From assembly GCA_951799405.1 (NCBI GenBank), contig OX637353.1:9920001-9984000 (forward strand): a stretch of DNA of 64,000 nt. The letters run 5' to 3'. Positions 20,741 through 32,945 of the stretch are shown one piece after another (the stretch's first letter is position 1; the number at the start of each line of letters is the position of its first letter). The DNA comes from Agapetus fuscipes. Lineage: Eukaryota > Arthropoda > Insecta > Trichoptera > Glossosomatidae. Both the position numbers and the translations under genes were made by a program. The notes under the pieces are model-generated. The model saw nothing but the letters and a program-made list of their open reading frames with translations, had not been told where the DNA came from and searched no databases.

Positions 20741-20981
20741 CCTTTACTTATAGGTTGGCATGAGTCTCAAAACCGATACTGTAAAAAAAATTTCACTTTG
20801 CCAATATCGCCCCTGTTGCCTCAGAAGTTGCAGGGTCAATGTTAATTTGAGGTTTTGTTTTTCTTTTCAATTTTCATTGTGCTCATTTGGCATTTGTAAC
20901 CACATTCTTACACACTTCTGCGTCTGAGCATGCATCAAATATAAATGATAAATCTTAGCATGTCTTTGCAACTTAGATTGT
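20741..20981 (+). repeat. F1 repeat, diverged plus copy
   Basis: CTTATAGGTTGGCATGAG, CACTTTGCCAATATCGCCCC (then a deletion), GCATTTGTAACCACATTC, CTTTGCAACTTAGATTG. Confidence 0.65.
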
Positions 20982-20984
20982 ACA

Positions 20985-21190
20985 ACTAGGGGTGGTAACA
21001 ATAGCACCCCATGATATTGCACCCTCGGGCTGCATAGTCCATAATACATCACAATGTCAGCTCCTTAGATAGCAATCCGTGTCCCCACTGGCTTAGTGAA
21101 ACCTCCCTCCTGCCTAGGGGTGTCTCTAGCCCAGACTGTCTTACCACTAAATACTGCAAGTCACTGGGTACGTGTTGATGTGTGCTGCCA
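20985..21190. other. GC-richer island, unassigned
   Basis: About 200 bp with clearly higher GC (CACCCTCGGGCTGCATAG, CCTCCCTCCTGCCTAGGGG) between AT-rich flanks. There is no ORF of note. It could be a 3'-end relic of an unknown element. Confidence 0.3.
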
Positions 21191-21347
21191 CGTACTTGAA
21201 AACCTTATTTTTAATTGGATGATTAATTGTTTTTTGAAATCTGTTTTTTTTTGTTTAATTTAAAAGCTATAAATACCTTAATAAAAATACTGTATAGATA
21301 TTAAAATTTATGTTTTGAAATGTGGAAAACATGTTATTCTTCAATAA

Positions 21348-21450
21348 TCTGTATTCTAAGTTGCAAAGATTTATTACATTTGGATCCATATTAAATACAT
21401 TCGCACAAGCAGGCACGTATAAGTTTGCGCTTACACATGTCGCAATATTT
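21348..21450 (-). repeat. F1 repeat, minus fragment cut by F2
   Basis: TTCTAAGTTGCAAAGAT through GCGCTTACACATGTCGCA, then the sequence switches to F2. Confidence 0.7.
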
Positions 21451-21720
21451 GTCGGGGTTATAGCCGCGGGGGCCAAGAGGGCTGATCTTTCTAGCGTGTT
21501 TCGAATGGAACAACGTTGGTTCGATCCCCGCTTGGGTCACTTGACTTTAACTTTGACCCTGGTTCAACAGATGTTATTGGGTAATTATTATTTAATAATT
21601 CATTAATAATTAACAAGAATGAATTATTAAATGATGATATTAATACCTGTTTCTGGCCAGGCAGAATAGGTTGGTGAATTGCATTCCTCTTCACAAATCT
21701 ATTTTTTTATTTAAAAAAAA
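21451..21720 (+). mobile_element. F2 SINE, full plus copy (reference)
   Basis: Head with box A (TAGCCGCGGGGGCC followed by AAGAGGGCTGA) and box B GGTTCGATCCCCGC near 21518. The head is about 85 bases, like a tRNA with a long variable arm (Ser/Leu type; inference). The body is GACCCTGGTTCAACAGATG, then palindromic AT-rich sequence, CTGGCCAGGCAGAATAGG, TTCCTCTTCACAAATC and an AT/A tail. It interrupts an F1 copy. Confidence 0.8.
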
Positions 21721-21929
21721 AAAATATATATATATATTTAAATAAATTGCACAGAATCTGCACTCGACTTTCTTGCAAAAATTAACCCACTGTATGACGT
21801 ATGTAAAGCTATAATCATCTACCAGCTTATGCAGTTTCAATGAAAATATAATATATCGATAATAAATCAATTTTATTCCACCGCGTGCGAGTATGGAAAT
21901 AGCCATTTAAACTGAATAAAAAATATTTG

Positions 21930-22020
21930 GATGATTTATTTGGTGAGCGCCGTTTTGTGTGAATCACACCTCAAGAGCCCTCTGCGAGGTTGGTCTTCTC
22001 TGGAAAAAGCGCCAATTACA
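21930..22020 (-). mobile_element. F3 SINE 3' tail fragment, minus
   Basis: TTTATTTGGTGAGCGCCG, TCACACCTCAAGAGCCC, CTGCGAGGTTGGTC: the tail-A type end of F3. Confidence 0.65.
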
Positions 22021-22029
22021 CAAGAAAGA

Positions 22030-22061
22030 TCCTCGACTCATAGGTTGGTATGAAGCTGACC
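22030..22061 (+). repeat. F1 repeat, 5' piece (interrupted)
   Basis: TCCTCGACTCATAGGTTGG and TATGAAGCTGAC are the start of an F1 copy that resumes at 22746 after a LINE fragment. Confidence 0.75.
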
Positions 22062-22745
22062 TCTGTACGGTACTGTACTGTATCCTGCCACCGTTTCATT
22101 AGGGGTGGCCGGTACCTCCGCAGATGCGCCTCCACTTTTTGCTGTCATCACCTTTTTCATACATACTCTTCTCTTATTCTCACTCTCTAGGATCCATTCT
22201 TTCGCAATCTCACCTATTTGGTCTAACCATTCTTTTCTCAGCCTTCCCCTTCCGCGCTTTCCTCTGACATTTCGTTTGTACACTTTCTTCGTTAGTTGTT
22301 CATAATCCATTCTTTCAAGATGTCTGAACCATCTCATCGTACTTTTTTGTACTTTCATTCTCATATTCCTTTTATACCACACTCGTTCATCACTCAAGCA
22401 TTACGTACTCTATCACTCAGTGTCTTTCCAGCCATTGCTCTCAGGTAAGCCATTTCAACCGTACTTACATACTTTACTCAGCTCACATTCATTAAGCCCA
22501 CTTCCACCAACCAATATGCCATTGTGGACCGCCGATCTCATATTCTTCGTAAGTTTCCTATTCTTTGTAATGCTTCCAATCGTTTCCATTACACTTCTTC
22601 CTCTACTAGCGCGCTTTTCCAATTATTTCGTCAATTTCGCGTTCGACTCAAACTTGCTTCCCAGATAATCAAATTCTTTCACGACCTCCACTCTTTTTTC
22701 ATTCAGTCTTATCTCAATTTTCTCGCATTTCTCAGTCCTCCCAAA
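22062..22745 (-). pseudogene. RTE-type LINE 3' fragment inserted in F1
   Basis: Minus-strand reading shows KEFDYLGSKFESNAKLTK, then a broken stretch, then MRWFRHLERMDYEQLTKKVY, KRNVRGKRGRGRLRKEWLDQ and IGEIAKEW. These match in order the C-terminal part of the LINE at 57840-59466 (FRYLGSIFEKNGKM, MRWFGHVERM, GKRGKGRPRK). Stops and frameshifts lie between about 22360 and 22640. It ends at its 3' side with a short tail of TACAG-like repeats (22066-22086, CGGTACTGTACTGTATCC on plus). It is 5'-truncated, as usual for LINE insertions. Confidence 0.8.
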
Positions 22746-22966
22746 GTGTAAAAAATAATTCACTTTGTTAATGTCACCCCTGTTTCAAGGAAGGTCGGCA
22801 AGAGTTGCAGGTTTTATGTTCATTTGAGATTTGGTTTTAATTTGTAAGTACAAATTCAGCATTCGTAAGCGCGAACTTACACGTACCTGTTTGTAGGCAT
22901 GCATTTCATATTAGTTTTGAATGATTATATTTCATTGCAACTTATATTCTAGATTATTATAGATGG
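22746..22966 (+). repeat. F1 repeat, 3' piece (interrupted)
   Basis: GTGTAAAAAATAATTCAC through TTGCAACTTATATTCTAG. Continuation of 22030-22061 across the LINE insert. Confidence 0.75.
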
Positions 22967-25620
22967 TCATTGAACCCTTCTGTATGCAAACTAGTACTTT
23001 GTATGGTGGGTAAACTTTTTAGTTATATTTTGAAAAAGTAACGACTGATTATTATTGGTATTTATAAAAGTGTAAGAATCGCAGCATTTAATCTGTTTTT
23101 AACCCTTTGACTACCAAGAAAATTGCTAATACATTTTGTATGGAAAATTTTCACTTTGTATCGCGGCTATACTTTTGATTCACTTTTTGGAAAAAATAAT
23201 GATGGCAATATATAGGTTATTATTATTGTTTTACATTTGTGCTACATTATTTTTTTATTAACCCTCTAACTGCCGAGAATTTTTCCATTATTTTTTTCTT
23301 TTATATGGCAACTCCCTAAACCGAGATTATGATGAAGAAATGATTATAATTATTAGATAGCACTATTATATAAAAAGATTCACACAAAATTTAAGGAAAA
23401 TCGTCGGAGCCGTTTTTGAGAAAATCGCATTTTAAATTTTCAGCTCTTCGGAAGCCATCTTGAATTTTCAAAAAAGTAAAAAAAAAATGATTACGAAATA
23501 AAGTGATAAGCTTGTTCTTTCTATCAAATCTAAAACAAATTTAAATATCTTGCATTTTAAAAGGTTTTTGTAATATTTTCGATTTAAAATTTCAGGTCGT
23601 GTAAACGGTGCTTTATATTTATTTTTTCAAAAAATTTTTTTTGTGAATTTGTAGAAATTTATGTTGTCCATAATATTGTAGAACATTATATTTTTGTTGA
23701 CCCCTTAACTTTCGAGAAAATCACAATTGTTTGTTTTTTTCATATCGAAGCCCATTAATACTAAACAAAAGTGTTAAAACACCTTAAAAAAACACCGTGA
23801 AAAAAATAAAAAAATAAGCAACATAAACTTAATTGTTCAGAGGAGCAGTTTAATGTTTGAGATTGCAGAAAAATGGCAAAAGTTTTCTATTTTTTATCAT
23901 ATCGTTAAAATCAATATACAGCTCTAAAATTAAAAAAATAAAGACTATTTTTTATCATATTTATTTATTGGCATTCTTGATTTTTTTAAGTCACAAGCGC
24001 CTTTTGGAGAAAAAAGGCCAAAATCTTGTCGGTTACACCAAAACCATACTTCAAAAAACGCAGTTGTTAGCTTGGACGTAAACAACAAAAAAATCATTGT
24101 AGAGCTATGGGTGTTAGCGCATTAGAAAAAGCGAAAAATTTAAGTAGGATAGCATTTATAAATTATTTTTTACCTAAGCGTCGCTCATTTTTCCTTCCTT
24201 TTAACCGTCGATGTAAACAATTCTCAGAGATGGGTCTTTTAAAGCAAAAAATTAACAATTGTTTTCGTCGATTGCCTTAATCTCCCGTTACATAGCAGAC
24301 TGAAAACGAGACGAAAATGTAAAGAATTTAATACAACGGAATTATTACTCAAAAATACGTCTTCAGTTTATTATGTTTTTCTTGTTTTTTCTATTTCTCC
24401 TTATAATTTATCGCTTTGTTTCTTTAAGTAGAAATTCGTACAAGTGTTTTAAATTTAAAAAAATATATTTACAATAATTCTACGAATACGCTTCGAGAGA
24501 AAAATAACACGTAAAAGAATTATGTATCCCACGTATACAACATTGCGTAAATACTCAACTATCATGTTAACAGATAAAAAATACATGAAAACTAAAACAC
24601 GCACTAGGGTCGCTTTTGCTAATTTGAATTTATTTTTGACGAGATGGTTGAGTATTTAGGCAAAGTTTTATAAGAATCGCGATACTGGTATGACAATAGA
24701 AAACCATTTATTCTCTTTCATGTAAAAAAAATGTTTTCAGAGCAACAAAAGAAAGGCATCTTTTTTAAATGCTTGTTCATATGTTGTACTCGTGTGTGTT
24801 TTTATGGGTCTAATCAAATTTTATTTTAATTTATTGGTGCCTACGTGTCGTGTTTTCCACAAAAAACTGATTCATTTTATCGTTTGTCTCTTCTATTTCA
24901 AGAAAAGGCGGAAACTTATGTATTATTTTCATTTTTTATACCAACATAACGTAGTACTTGTAACTTACAAAAATTCGAACTTACGTCGGGTCGATGAAGG
25001 CCGAGGAACTTCTTGTGTGTAAACATAAGTAACAAACTGTTAAAAGTAATCATTCTCGACCGATTTTGAAACAAGTGTGAAATTATTCATATAAGAGCTT
25101 TTAAAAAAAAAGTATTAAATGCACTTAAAATAGTACCTCAAGAACACGAGAAAGATGCAAGCTATGTAATGCTTAAAATTATTTTTTGTAAGTATAAGAA
25201 TTTTTTTTTCACAAGATGAGCATTTATTTCACGTTTAGTATTTTTGACTTGCTTACTTTATTCTCAAAAGGACACTGTTGCAAAATTGAGAAGACAAAAA
25301 CCATAGAGAAATGAGAAGGATGAGTAACGACAAAGAGGTGCAATTAGGCAATAACAAAGGCAAACCAGGAGGAATGTGAACATTGATCCAAATGTAACAA
25401 TTCTTCAGTTTATTCTCGGGTACAGACACTGTCATGGTGATTTATTTATAACAAGAACAATTTCGTTTTCATTTTTCATTCTGAGTATTTTTAAGCTCCT
25501 TACTGCTTCTCCAATAAATTGCATTAAAGACGCAAAAGAGTTGTCAGTCAGTATTTATTTTCCTGAATTTTTCAGCTTACACGAAAGTTTGGTACTTATG
25601 CAATGTGTTATACAAAGAGT
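22967..25620. other. AT-rich DNA; possible piggyBac-like ends
   Basis: No gene recognised. Three similar starts occur in the same direction: TTAACCCTTTGACTACC (23099), TTAACCCTCTAACTGCC (23258) and CCCCTTAACTTTCGAG (23701). TTAA followed by CCCTTTGACTGCC resembles piggyBac-type termini, but no inverted partner ends were found. Confidence 0.35.
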
Positions 25621-25624
25621 ACTG

Positions 25625-25866
25625 TACCCTTAGTACGAGTTGCAAAACTTAAGAAAAATAAAGTTTACGAAAAATATTAAAGAGCGATTTCTCCCGAAAT
25701 CTGACGTTTTTGTTTCTTACACTTTATGGTCTTAGCAAAAGAGTTATAGTGATAAAGAAAATCTAGTTCAAACAAACAAAAACATCAAATTTTGGGGGAA
25801 ATCACTCTTTAATAATTAAAACGTAAACTTTACATTACTCAAGCTTTGCAACTCGTTCTAAGAGTA
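25625..25866. mobile_element. F8 palindromic MITE-like element
   Basis: The left arm (25625-25720; CTTAGTACGAGTTGCAAAAC, AAAGAGCGATTTCTCCCG) and right arm (25770-25866; GGGGGAAATCACTCTTTAA, CTTTGCAACTCGTTCTAAG) form a long imperfect inverted repeat. There is no ORF. Related ends occur at 29660-29890. Confidence 0.65.
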
Positions 25867-27497
25867 ATGATCTCCTGAAACTCTCTGATCAATCGCTCAA
25901 AGCGAAATTCACTGAAAAAAGCGCTATTCCTGACTTATTGGAAATTTTCTTATTCAGTGTATTCCCTACGTTCCTGCAGCGTTTCTTCCAAAAATAACTT
26001 TCCAAAGAAAGAGTCCTTGATTTGCAAGTAAAAACGTCCAAGAGGTCTTTCAGTAATGAGGAGGTCTCCACGGAAAAAGGGGACGGGCACTAAATCTGAA
26101 CCTAATGAGTGGCCGTAATCCTATTAGTCTTTCCAAGCTGGAGCATCGTCCTAGAAAGCCTTAGACCACAGTATCAACCCCTAGGACGGGGTAGAAAGAT
26201 TTTTTTCCGTTTGTTTAACTCAGTATATATACTACAGGGTAGCGACATATTCCTGTCACCGATAAAAAAAACTATAGAATAAATGTACCGTCGTTACACA
26301 GCGTTCCCCTCAGTGATTGTTTGGCTTATTTACCGTTCGATTCAAAGATGACATTTTAATGTAATTAACCCAAAAATCACATTATACACAATCTGAGCTG
26401 GGAAAAAAAAGTTTAACACGATAATTTAAGAGTTGTTTTCAGCATTTTCAAAATAAAATTTCAACATTTATTAGACACAATGGTTCAGTACACATACAAA
26501 CATTGCTCATGTGAAGTTACCCCGGATGGATATAAAACAATCTAGCACTAAGGGGACGACAGATAAATGTTTGAATTGAAAATTTGCAAATATAGACATA
26601 TTGTGATGATTTGCACACGTACATAATTATACTCCATGTGAGGTGTACTTAGGTAAAAAAAAATCAAGATCTTATTTTGAAAATTTATTGCAAAATTTTA
26701 ATTTAAAAAAAATTAGGTTCCCGAGAGTTTAACAACAGTATTTTTTGAAAAAATAACCATGTGCGCTCGGTCTTTTACGTGCCATTTTTACAAAATAACA
26801 ATTTTTCAGATATGTTTCTTTATTTAAAATCAATGTTGAATAAATGTCAAAAAATCACAAATAACAAAAATCGGAAATCATTGTGCCTAAATGTAAAAAC
26901 ACTTCTGTAACTAACGCAAAACATCTCATTCCAGTTATTTTATTTATCAAAGCAAAAAGTAACAGAAAAACCCAATTATTTAATTATTTTTCGAAAAGAC
27001 ACAAATATGGCGGGACACTGTATACTATAAGCTCATAGGGTAGGAGCAGTAAAATTGGCGCCAGGGGCCCATTCAACTCTTTTCAATAAAATGCCGTACG
27101 ACTCTTTGAGGAGCGGGACGGATCTAGGAGGAAATCTCCTCAGTGAAAAAATGTGATTTAGCTGTGGCTCCTTCATTCAATTATCTATCAGCCACACAAA
27201 GAAAATCCTACGCATTACCCATATACGAATTTGTACCTTTGGTCGAAATTTTATTGTAGCTTTATATCATGAACTAGTTTTATAACTAACAAAAGAAGAA
27301 TAAAAAAAAAACCGTTGGATCTTTTTATGTAGAAGTTTTTTTACTTCCGTACACATATGGGTATACAAACATACATAATCTCCCTTATGAGAAAGTTTAA
27401 AAATAGTGTTTAAGAAAACACAGAGTTTTATTTTCGCAAGTTGAGTATTTATTTTACCTCGAGTACTTTCAACTTGCTTACGTCACTTTTAAAAATT
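25867..27497. other. AT-rich DNA, nothing recognised
   Basis: Short GC-richer patches near 26100-26200 and 27030-27130 have no ORF or repeat partner that I can name. Confidence 0.35.
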
Positions 27498-27704
27498 CAT
27501 ATACATAGCTTAACCAAAGACCGATCTCCAAAGCACTATCCAGCCTTAAAGCAAACGGGTCTTACATGAGCATTAGCAATTTCCATAACTACGACCAAGC
27601 TCGCAGAGGGCTCTCGAGGTTTAATTCACACAAAAACAGCAATTTTAACTGATGACCTTCCACTTACGAGTCCGAAGTGCTAACGACTAAACTACAGACA
27701 GGTT
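27498..27704. mobile_element. F3 SINE, rearranged (tail plus, head minus)
   Basis: 27498-27640 reads in plus as F3 body and tail A (TAACCAAAGACCGATCTCC, CTCGCAGAGGGCTCTCGAGG, ACACAAAAACAGC). 27640-27704 is the F3 head in reverse (CTTCCACTTACGAGTCCGAA). The inner part is inverted or two copies are joined head to tail. Confidence 0.6.
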
Positions 27705-28880
27705 TAATTTGAAGAATAGTTGGAGCAATTTTAATTTAAGTATTCTTCAAAGTAACTGAACCTTCACATTATCATAACAGAGAATGAACATTAAAAAAGA
27801 ATCAGCTTCTCGTTTCAGCAAAAACCAAGATAAATAACTGCTTTCGGCGTCATAATGGAGTTTTTTGGATTCATTACACGTTTTTGCGAGCTTTCATCAC
27901 ATTTGAGGTGGGCGTGTAGGTACAACCTGCCTTTCATTCTACCTGTTCTCCCAGTTTAAAGCCTTACGTCTGCACTCAACTTAGAGCTTAACCAAAAATG
28001 TACGAAAACTTTAACGCTCACTAATAACGCTAATTTTTATTTCACATTTTTCTGAAGACGCTTAGGTTGAGTTTAAACGAGTTTTTTTTTCTTCGTGTGA
28101 TAAATGATTTCGCCAACATGAAGGACCCGTAAAAATAGATTAATTCTATCCAATAAAACCTTTTGCCTTATCAACCTAACATATCCTTTTAAAGAGTTCA
28201 CTAAGAAAAAACGGTAGTTAATAGAAAATCTGATATATAAAATTCTCGCCTCTAAATGTTTGTGGTCGAACTCCTCCGAAACGGCTTTACGGATCCTCAT
28301 GAAATGTTGTAGGCTTATTTGATTTGTATCAGAATCGAACAACAAGTATATTTCATACAGCCATATGATTAAGAAGAGCGTACACAGATTTCTTCTATCA
28401 GTTTTTTCGACGAAATATTTTTTTGCTATTTTTCTGTTTTTAGTCATCATAACATACATACGATCTGAAATTTTCACATTTCGAATCCAATTTTTCAAGA
28501 GTTAAACAAAGAGTTAACGTATCGTTCTTTCGATCATCTGCCCGTACATTGTTTTTTTTTAAGAGTTCAAGCAATGAATATTCTAGGTGCTTTAATGAAA
28601 TACATGAATTTCCTGATTGGTTATTTTTTCAATCTTTGTAAAAATAAAAAGTAAAAAGTTTAAACTTTGTCTTATACCACTTTGATTGTTATTTTTTAAT
28701 CGTTAATAGCGTTTTCAGAACACCTCCATCTTTATGTAACAAAGAATTACTATTTTTTTTGTTTTTATCGGCGGTTATCATCTACAGCACTCCTTTTTTC
28801 TCTTTGTCTACATCTCATTCTAACACACTCACAATACCTACATATGTTATTTTTCTTTAAAAACTATAATATTTACTTAA
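27705..28880. other. AT-rich DNA with one unrecognised open frame
   Basis: A 141-codon minus frame at 28073-28498 shows no domain I know and has basic, hydrophobic, AT-driven composition. I treat it as chance unless homologs are found. Confidence 0.35.
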
Positions 28881-28922
28881 AATTATGAACATGGCAAAAC
28901 AACGTTTGCCGGGTCAGCTAGT
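28881..28922 (+). mobile_element. Helitron 3' end
   Basis: Ends GTTTGCCGGGTCAGCTAGT at 28904-28922, i.e. a GC-rich palindromic piece just before CTAG followed by T. Helitrons end in CTRR behind a short hairpin and insert at A^T, and this very ending is common among arthropod Helitrons. The 5' TC end was not located, and no Rep/helicase sequence is visible. Confidence 0.55.
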
Positions 28923-29147
28923 ATATTTTATAAAAAAATCTTACACATTGTGATTTGAAATTTATTTATTTTTTTCAGGTGAGATTTTATTTCAATTTTT
29001 AATTAAAAAATGTTTTTAGCCGATCTCATTTACAAAAATTATTTATCTTACTATTAATATCACAGAGAGATTTGTTTATCTTGTACTAAATGTTTAAAAA
29101 AACTCAATTTATTTGAATTTTTCTCGGCTTTTAAGAAATTCGTATTC

Positions 29148-29236
29148 CAGAGTTTGCCGAACTTCCCCGAAACAGGGGTGACGTTAGCAAAGTGAACCAT
29201 TTTTTACAGTATGGGTGGTCAGCCTCATACCAACCC
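29148..29236 (-). repeat. F1 repeat, minus fragment
   Basis: CGAAACAGGGGTGACG, AAAGTGAACCATTTTTTACA and GGTCAGCCTCATACCAACC: the start third of F1. Confidence 0.75.
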
Positions 29237-29655
29237 TTTTCTCAACTTTATAACCTTTTATCTTCATAGAGACGAAACAAAGTTTCAAATTTTATTTCAA
29301 TAATTTCACCAAGTGAGGTGACGTCACAAGCCTAGGGGATTTGATTTCTTAGAAACAATTCACGAAATATAAGTTGGCGGAGCCAAATTAGACTCCACCA
29401 TGTGCCAGAGAAAGAAAGAATTTGAGTGTTGTTTCTAGTTTAAATAAGCGTTTGAGCAAATTGATCCCAGACAGATCTGCCAAAGCTGCAGACCATTATG
29501 GAACAAGGACCTGAAAGGACTCCCCTCATTCCCAATATCTCTTCTTTTAATTTCTCCCTATCGATCGAGCACGACTTGGGATGCAGCCGAAGAGACCAGA
29601 CACGTCCCTTTGCTCTCTAAAATTAACAAGCACTAGCTCACTGACACTTGACACA
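29237..29655. other. Unrecognised DNA
   Basis: Slightly GC-richer than average, no domain or repeat match. Confidence 0.35.
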
Positions 29656-29659
29656 GTTT

Positions 29660-29890
29660 TGTAACGTAAAAGTTTACGGAAATATTTAAACTTCGGTTTC
29701 ATTACCCCGAGTACGAGTTGCATGCTTAGCATACATTTAAATACTTTTCAACACGCAACTTTAAACAACTTTCCAAATTTAAACATGCAACTCGTACTCG
29801 GGGTACTGAAACCGAAGTTTAAATATTTCCGTAAACTTTTCATTTACTCAAGTTTAACTTAACATGCAACTCGTACTCGAGTTACAGGTG
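29660..29890. mobile_element. F8 palindromic element, second copy
   Basis: The left arm 29662-29722 (AAAAGTTTACGGAAATATTT, CCCCGAGTACGAGTTGCATG) mirrors the right arm 29786-29848 (CATGCAACTCGTACTCGGGG, AAATATTTCCGTAAACTTTT). A third copy of GCAACTCGTACTCG follows at 29868. The shared end words tie it to 25625-25866. Confidence 0.7.
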
Positions 29891-30134
29891 AGAAGTAAAG
29901 ATGAACAGGGCTTATAATTAATTTGCTACAGGAGTAAAAAAATTAACGGCCTACAACCATAGACAAAAACTACCTATTCACAATTTGCTCAAATTTGATT
30001 TATGTTTCCCTAGCAATCTGTCTACATGACGTAAAAAAAATAACCTTCGTCAATTTTGTCGACTTCATTAATGAAACATAAAAATATTTCGCACTAGTAA
30101 CATATTTTTCCGATTATAAATGATCCTTAGCTTG

Positions 30135-30401
30135 TTCCTTGACTTATAGGTTGGTATGCGGCTGACCACCCATGCTGTAAAATGATTCACTTTGCCAATG
30201 TCACCCCTGTCTCAGGGAAGGACGGCAAGAGTTGCAGGGTGTATGTCCATTTGAGATTTGGTTTTTATGTTGTAGGTTCACATGAGGCATGTGCATTATG
30301 TGCAAGCGCGAACTTGTATGTGTCTGGTTGTGAGAATGCATGTATTGTGAATCTCCAATGTAACAAATCTTTGTAACTTGGATTAGATTAGATTAGATTA
30401 G
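30135..30401 (+). repeat. F1 repeat, full plus copy with (GATTA)n end
   Basis: TTCCTTGACTTATAGGTTGG through TTGGATTAGATTAGATTAG. The simple GATTA end is best seen here. Confidence 0.85.
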
Positions 30402-30942
30402 CTCTTTATAATGATCCTTTTTCAGCTTGGCATTTTTTCGCTAACTTGTATATAGTCTTTCATTTGGCATTTCTTATATTGCTGACAAGTTACACGCAGT
30501 CAATCGCAAGAGATTAAGTTTCATCTTTTTTCGGCGTAAATAACCAAGAATACTTTCACTATTTTCAAACCATTCATTTTAAAGTTTTTTCATACATGTT
30601 TCCTATAAGTTAAACATAAAAACGAGGTCGTTCACTCTTTGACTGAAAAGATTAATCTATTGAGGATAATTATGGACGCAAAATATACAAAGTTATCAAA
30701 TAAAAATACTTCTAAAAAGTTCTGTTTTAAAACTGTATAAATTATAACCATGATTACCAAAACAACCTTTTTTTGGTAAGCCTGTTTTTGTTATCAGTAT
30801 TTGAGTCACTTGGAACCAAAAACGTCAATGAAGGTTTTTTTACAAAACTAACTTTTATTATATTTTTTAGTGTTGATCTGATAATCTAAGTTCTATTGTT
30901 TGTATTCCTTGATATTTTTTTTTCCTTGAAATATTTTTGTGC
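30402..30942. other. AT-rich DNA, nothing recognised
   Basis: No supported feature. Confidence 0.35.
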
Positions 30943-31182
30943 GATTCCTTGATTTATAGGTTGCTTTGAGACTCACCACCCATACTGTAAAAAATGGTTC
31001 ATCAATGTCACCCCTGTTTTAGGGAAAATCAGCAAGAGTTGCAGGGCTTATGTTCATTTGAGATTGGGTTTTTATGTTGTAAGTCCACATGCGGCATGCG
31101 TAAACGTGTCTGCTTGTGGGGCTGCATTTAATTTGAATCTTTATTGTAGTTTATCCGTGTGACTTATATTAGATTATATTAG
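30943..31182 (+). repeat. F1 repeat, plus copy
   Basis: GATTCCTTGATTTATAGG through TATATTAGATTATATTAG, with small internal deletions. Confidence 0.8.
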
Positions 31183-31791
31183 AAGTAAATGCATCTATGG
31201 AAACACAGAAATATTTTTTCGTCAATTTCATATATTTACACCTCGCATATTCTAAGAAATTCTTAACGCAACAAAGCTACACATATTGTGTAACTTTTTG
31301 TTAAAGTTTTATAAATGTTGGTAGACAATATATTTTTTGAATAAAAACACATGATTTTACCTACTGAGTAGATACTTAATTCTTAAATGTCAAAAGTTGT
31401 TTAAATCAGTAAAGTTTGAAGGAAAGCACTTGAATTGAAAAAAAAAAAGTTATTTACGATGTGTATGGTATTTTTTGTAATGCAAAATTGTTCGCATTAT
31501 ATTTAAAGCTCTAGGAGAACGAAAAAAAATCCATCCCAGCAGCTTATCTCTTTTCGCGTTTCCCAATTTCTCTTCCGGAAAGTTTACAACTCTTGCCACG
31601 ATTATTCCATCAGTTGTTGACACTTTGTGAATGAAAATGGTAAACGTAAAAATACAACCGACAAGGAATCTGTTTTTTTTTCTTCACGCAAGTTTAAAAG
31701 TTGTACTACGCTAAATAATGTTGTTGAGTCGATGACTTCTAAAGTTTTAAAAAAATAAGTTGAATCTATATGAAATTCTAACAATCAATTT
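31183..31791. other. AT-rich DNA with an F4 scrap
   Basis: GCTACACATATTGTGTAAC at 31276-31294 matches the F4 tail; the rest is unassigned. Confidence 0.35.
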
Positions 31792-31871
31792 CTATAATCC
31801 AAGTTGCACAGATATTTTAACACTTAAAAATCATATTAAATTCATGCCTACAAACATGCACGTGTTAGTTC
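31792..31871 (-). repeat. F1 repeat, outer copy split by another F1
   Basis: CTATAATCCAAGTTGCAC through ACGTGTTAGTTC, resuming as TTCGCGCTTACAAATGC at 32127. Confidence 0.7.
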
Positions 31872-32126
31872 TAATCTAACTTAATCTAAGCTGCAAAGAT
31901 ATATATCATTTAAGATTTATATTAAATGCATTCCCACAAGCAGGCATGTATAATTTCGCGCTAACACATACCGCATGTGGAACTACAATATAAAAATCCA
32001 ATCTCAAATGAACATAAGCTCTGCAACTCTTGCCGTCCTTCCCTGAAACAGGGGTGACATTGGCAAAGTGAACCATTTTTTACAGTATGGGTGGTCAGCC
32101 GCATACCAACCTATAAGTCAAGGAAC
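31872..32126 (-). repeat. F1 repeat, inner full copy nested in F1
   Basis: Complete minus copy from TAATCTAACTTAATCTAAGC to CTATAAGTCAAGGAAC, inserted within the outer F1 at its GTTCGCGC site. This shows that F1 is a discrete mobile unit whose two ends are CTTGACTTATAGG and (GATTA)n. Confidence 0.8.
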
Positions 32127-32329
32127 TTCGCGCTTACAAATGCTGCATCACACGAATCATGTGTGTTTGCAGGAAAGCATTTAATATGAATCAATAAATA
32201 AATCAATTTTTGAAAAGTTTTAGCGGAAACATTGTAGAACTCCATTTTAATTATTAAAAAATGATAACAAACTTGTTTAGTTCTACTTTATTTATTTTTA
32301 TTTAGTTACAAACAAAAATAACGAGTTGT

Positions 32330-32359
32330 GACCGGTTTCGGCCTCTTGGCCATCCTCAG
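32330..32359 (-). ncRNA. Hammerhead-like core, left arm
   Basis: On minus: CTGAGGA, extra T, GGCC-AAGA-GGCC stem-loop, GAAACCGGTC with self-complementary ACCGGT. Stem I is poor. Confidence 0.5.
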
Positions 32360-32945
32360 AGAAACTGAAATCTTAAAATAATGGGAGACTATATAAAGCA
32401 AAATGAATATTATACACACAGTAGAATTAGGAGAAATGTGAAAAATTATAAAGAATAGCTTTGTGAATTTGTCAAGTTGTATACTAAGAACAATATGGAC
32501 AAAAACAAATAGTTAAGTGAAGAGTAGGAAATTTACTAAGAATATATTTAAGTAAATTTAACCCGTAACAAGGAACAATACAAAATTATGAACAATTATA
32601 AAGTAACTTTATTTACCAATACTAGAAAAATTACAAGTGTAAGATAATGTTCTGAGAAATGAACCATTAAGAGGATTAAACAAACAAGAAGGAATGTATG
32701 TTTTATGTAAATTTCCAAAGAGAGCTAAAGTGAGTGTACCAAATCAAATACAAAGAGAGAAAAAAAAAAACAACAACAAAAAATCAATAAATCAATCCAA
32801 GTGTATCTGTCAGAAACAAATTAAATACAAATAATCAGAATAATCCATTAGTTTATTTACTCAAATTGAAGAAAATAATTCTACTGTGTGTATAATATTC
32901 ATTTTGCTTTATATAGTCTCCCATTATTTTAAGATTTCAGTTTCT

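Noticed and set aside
28073..28498. 141-codon minus open frame as a host gene
   Set aside because: No recognisable motif, composition is AT-driven, and no splice or promoter context supports it.
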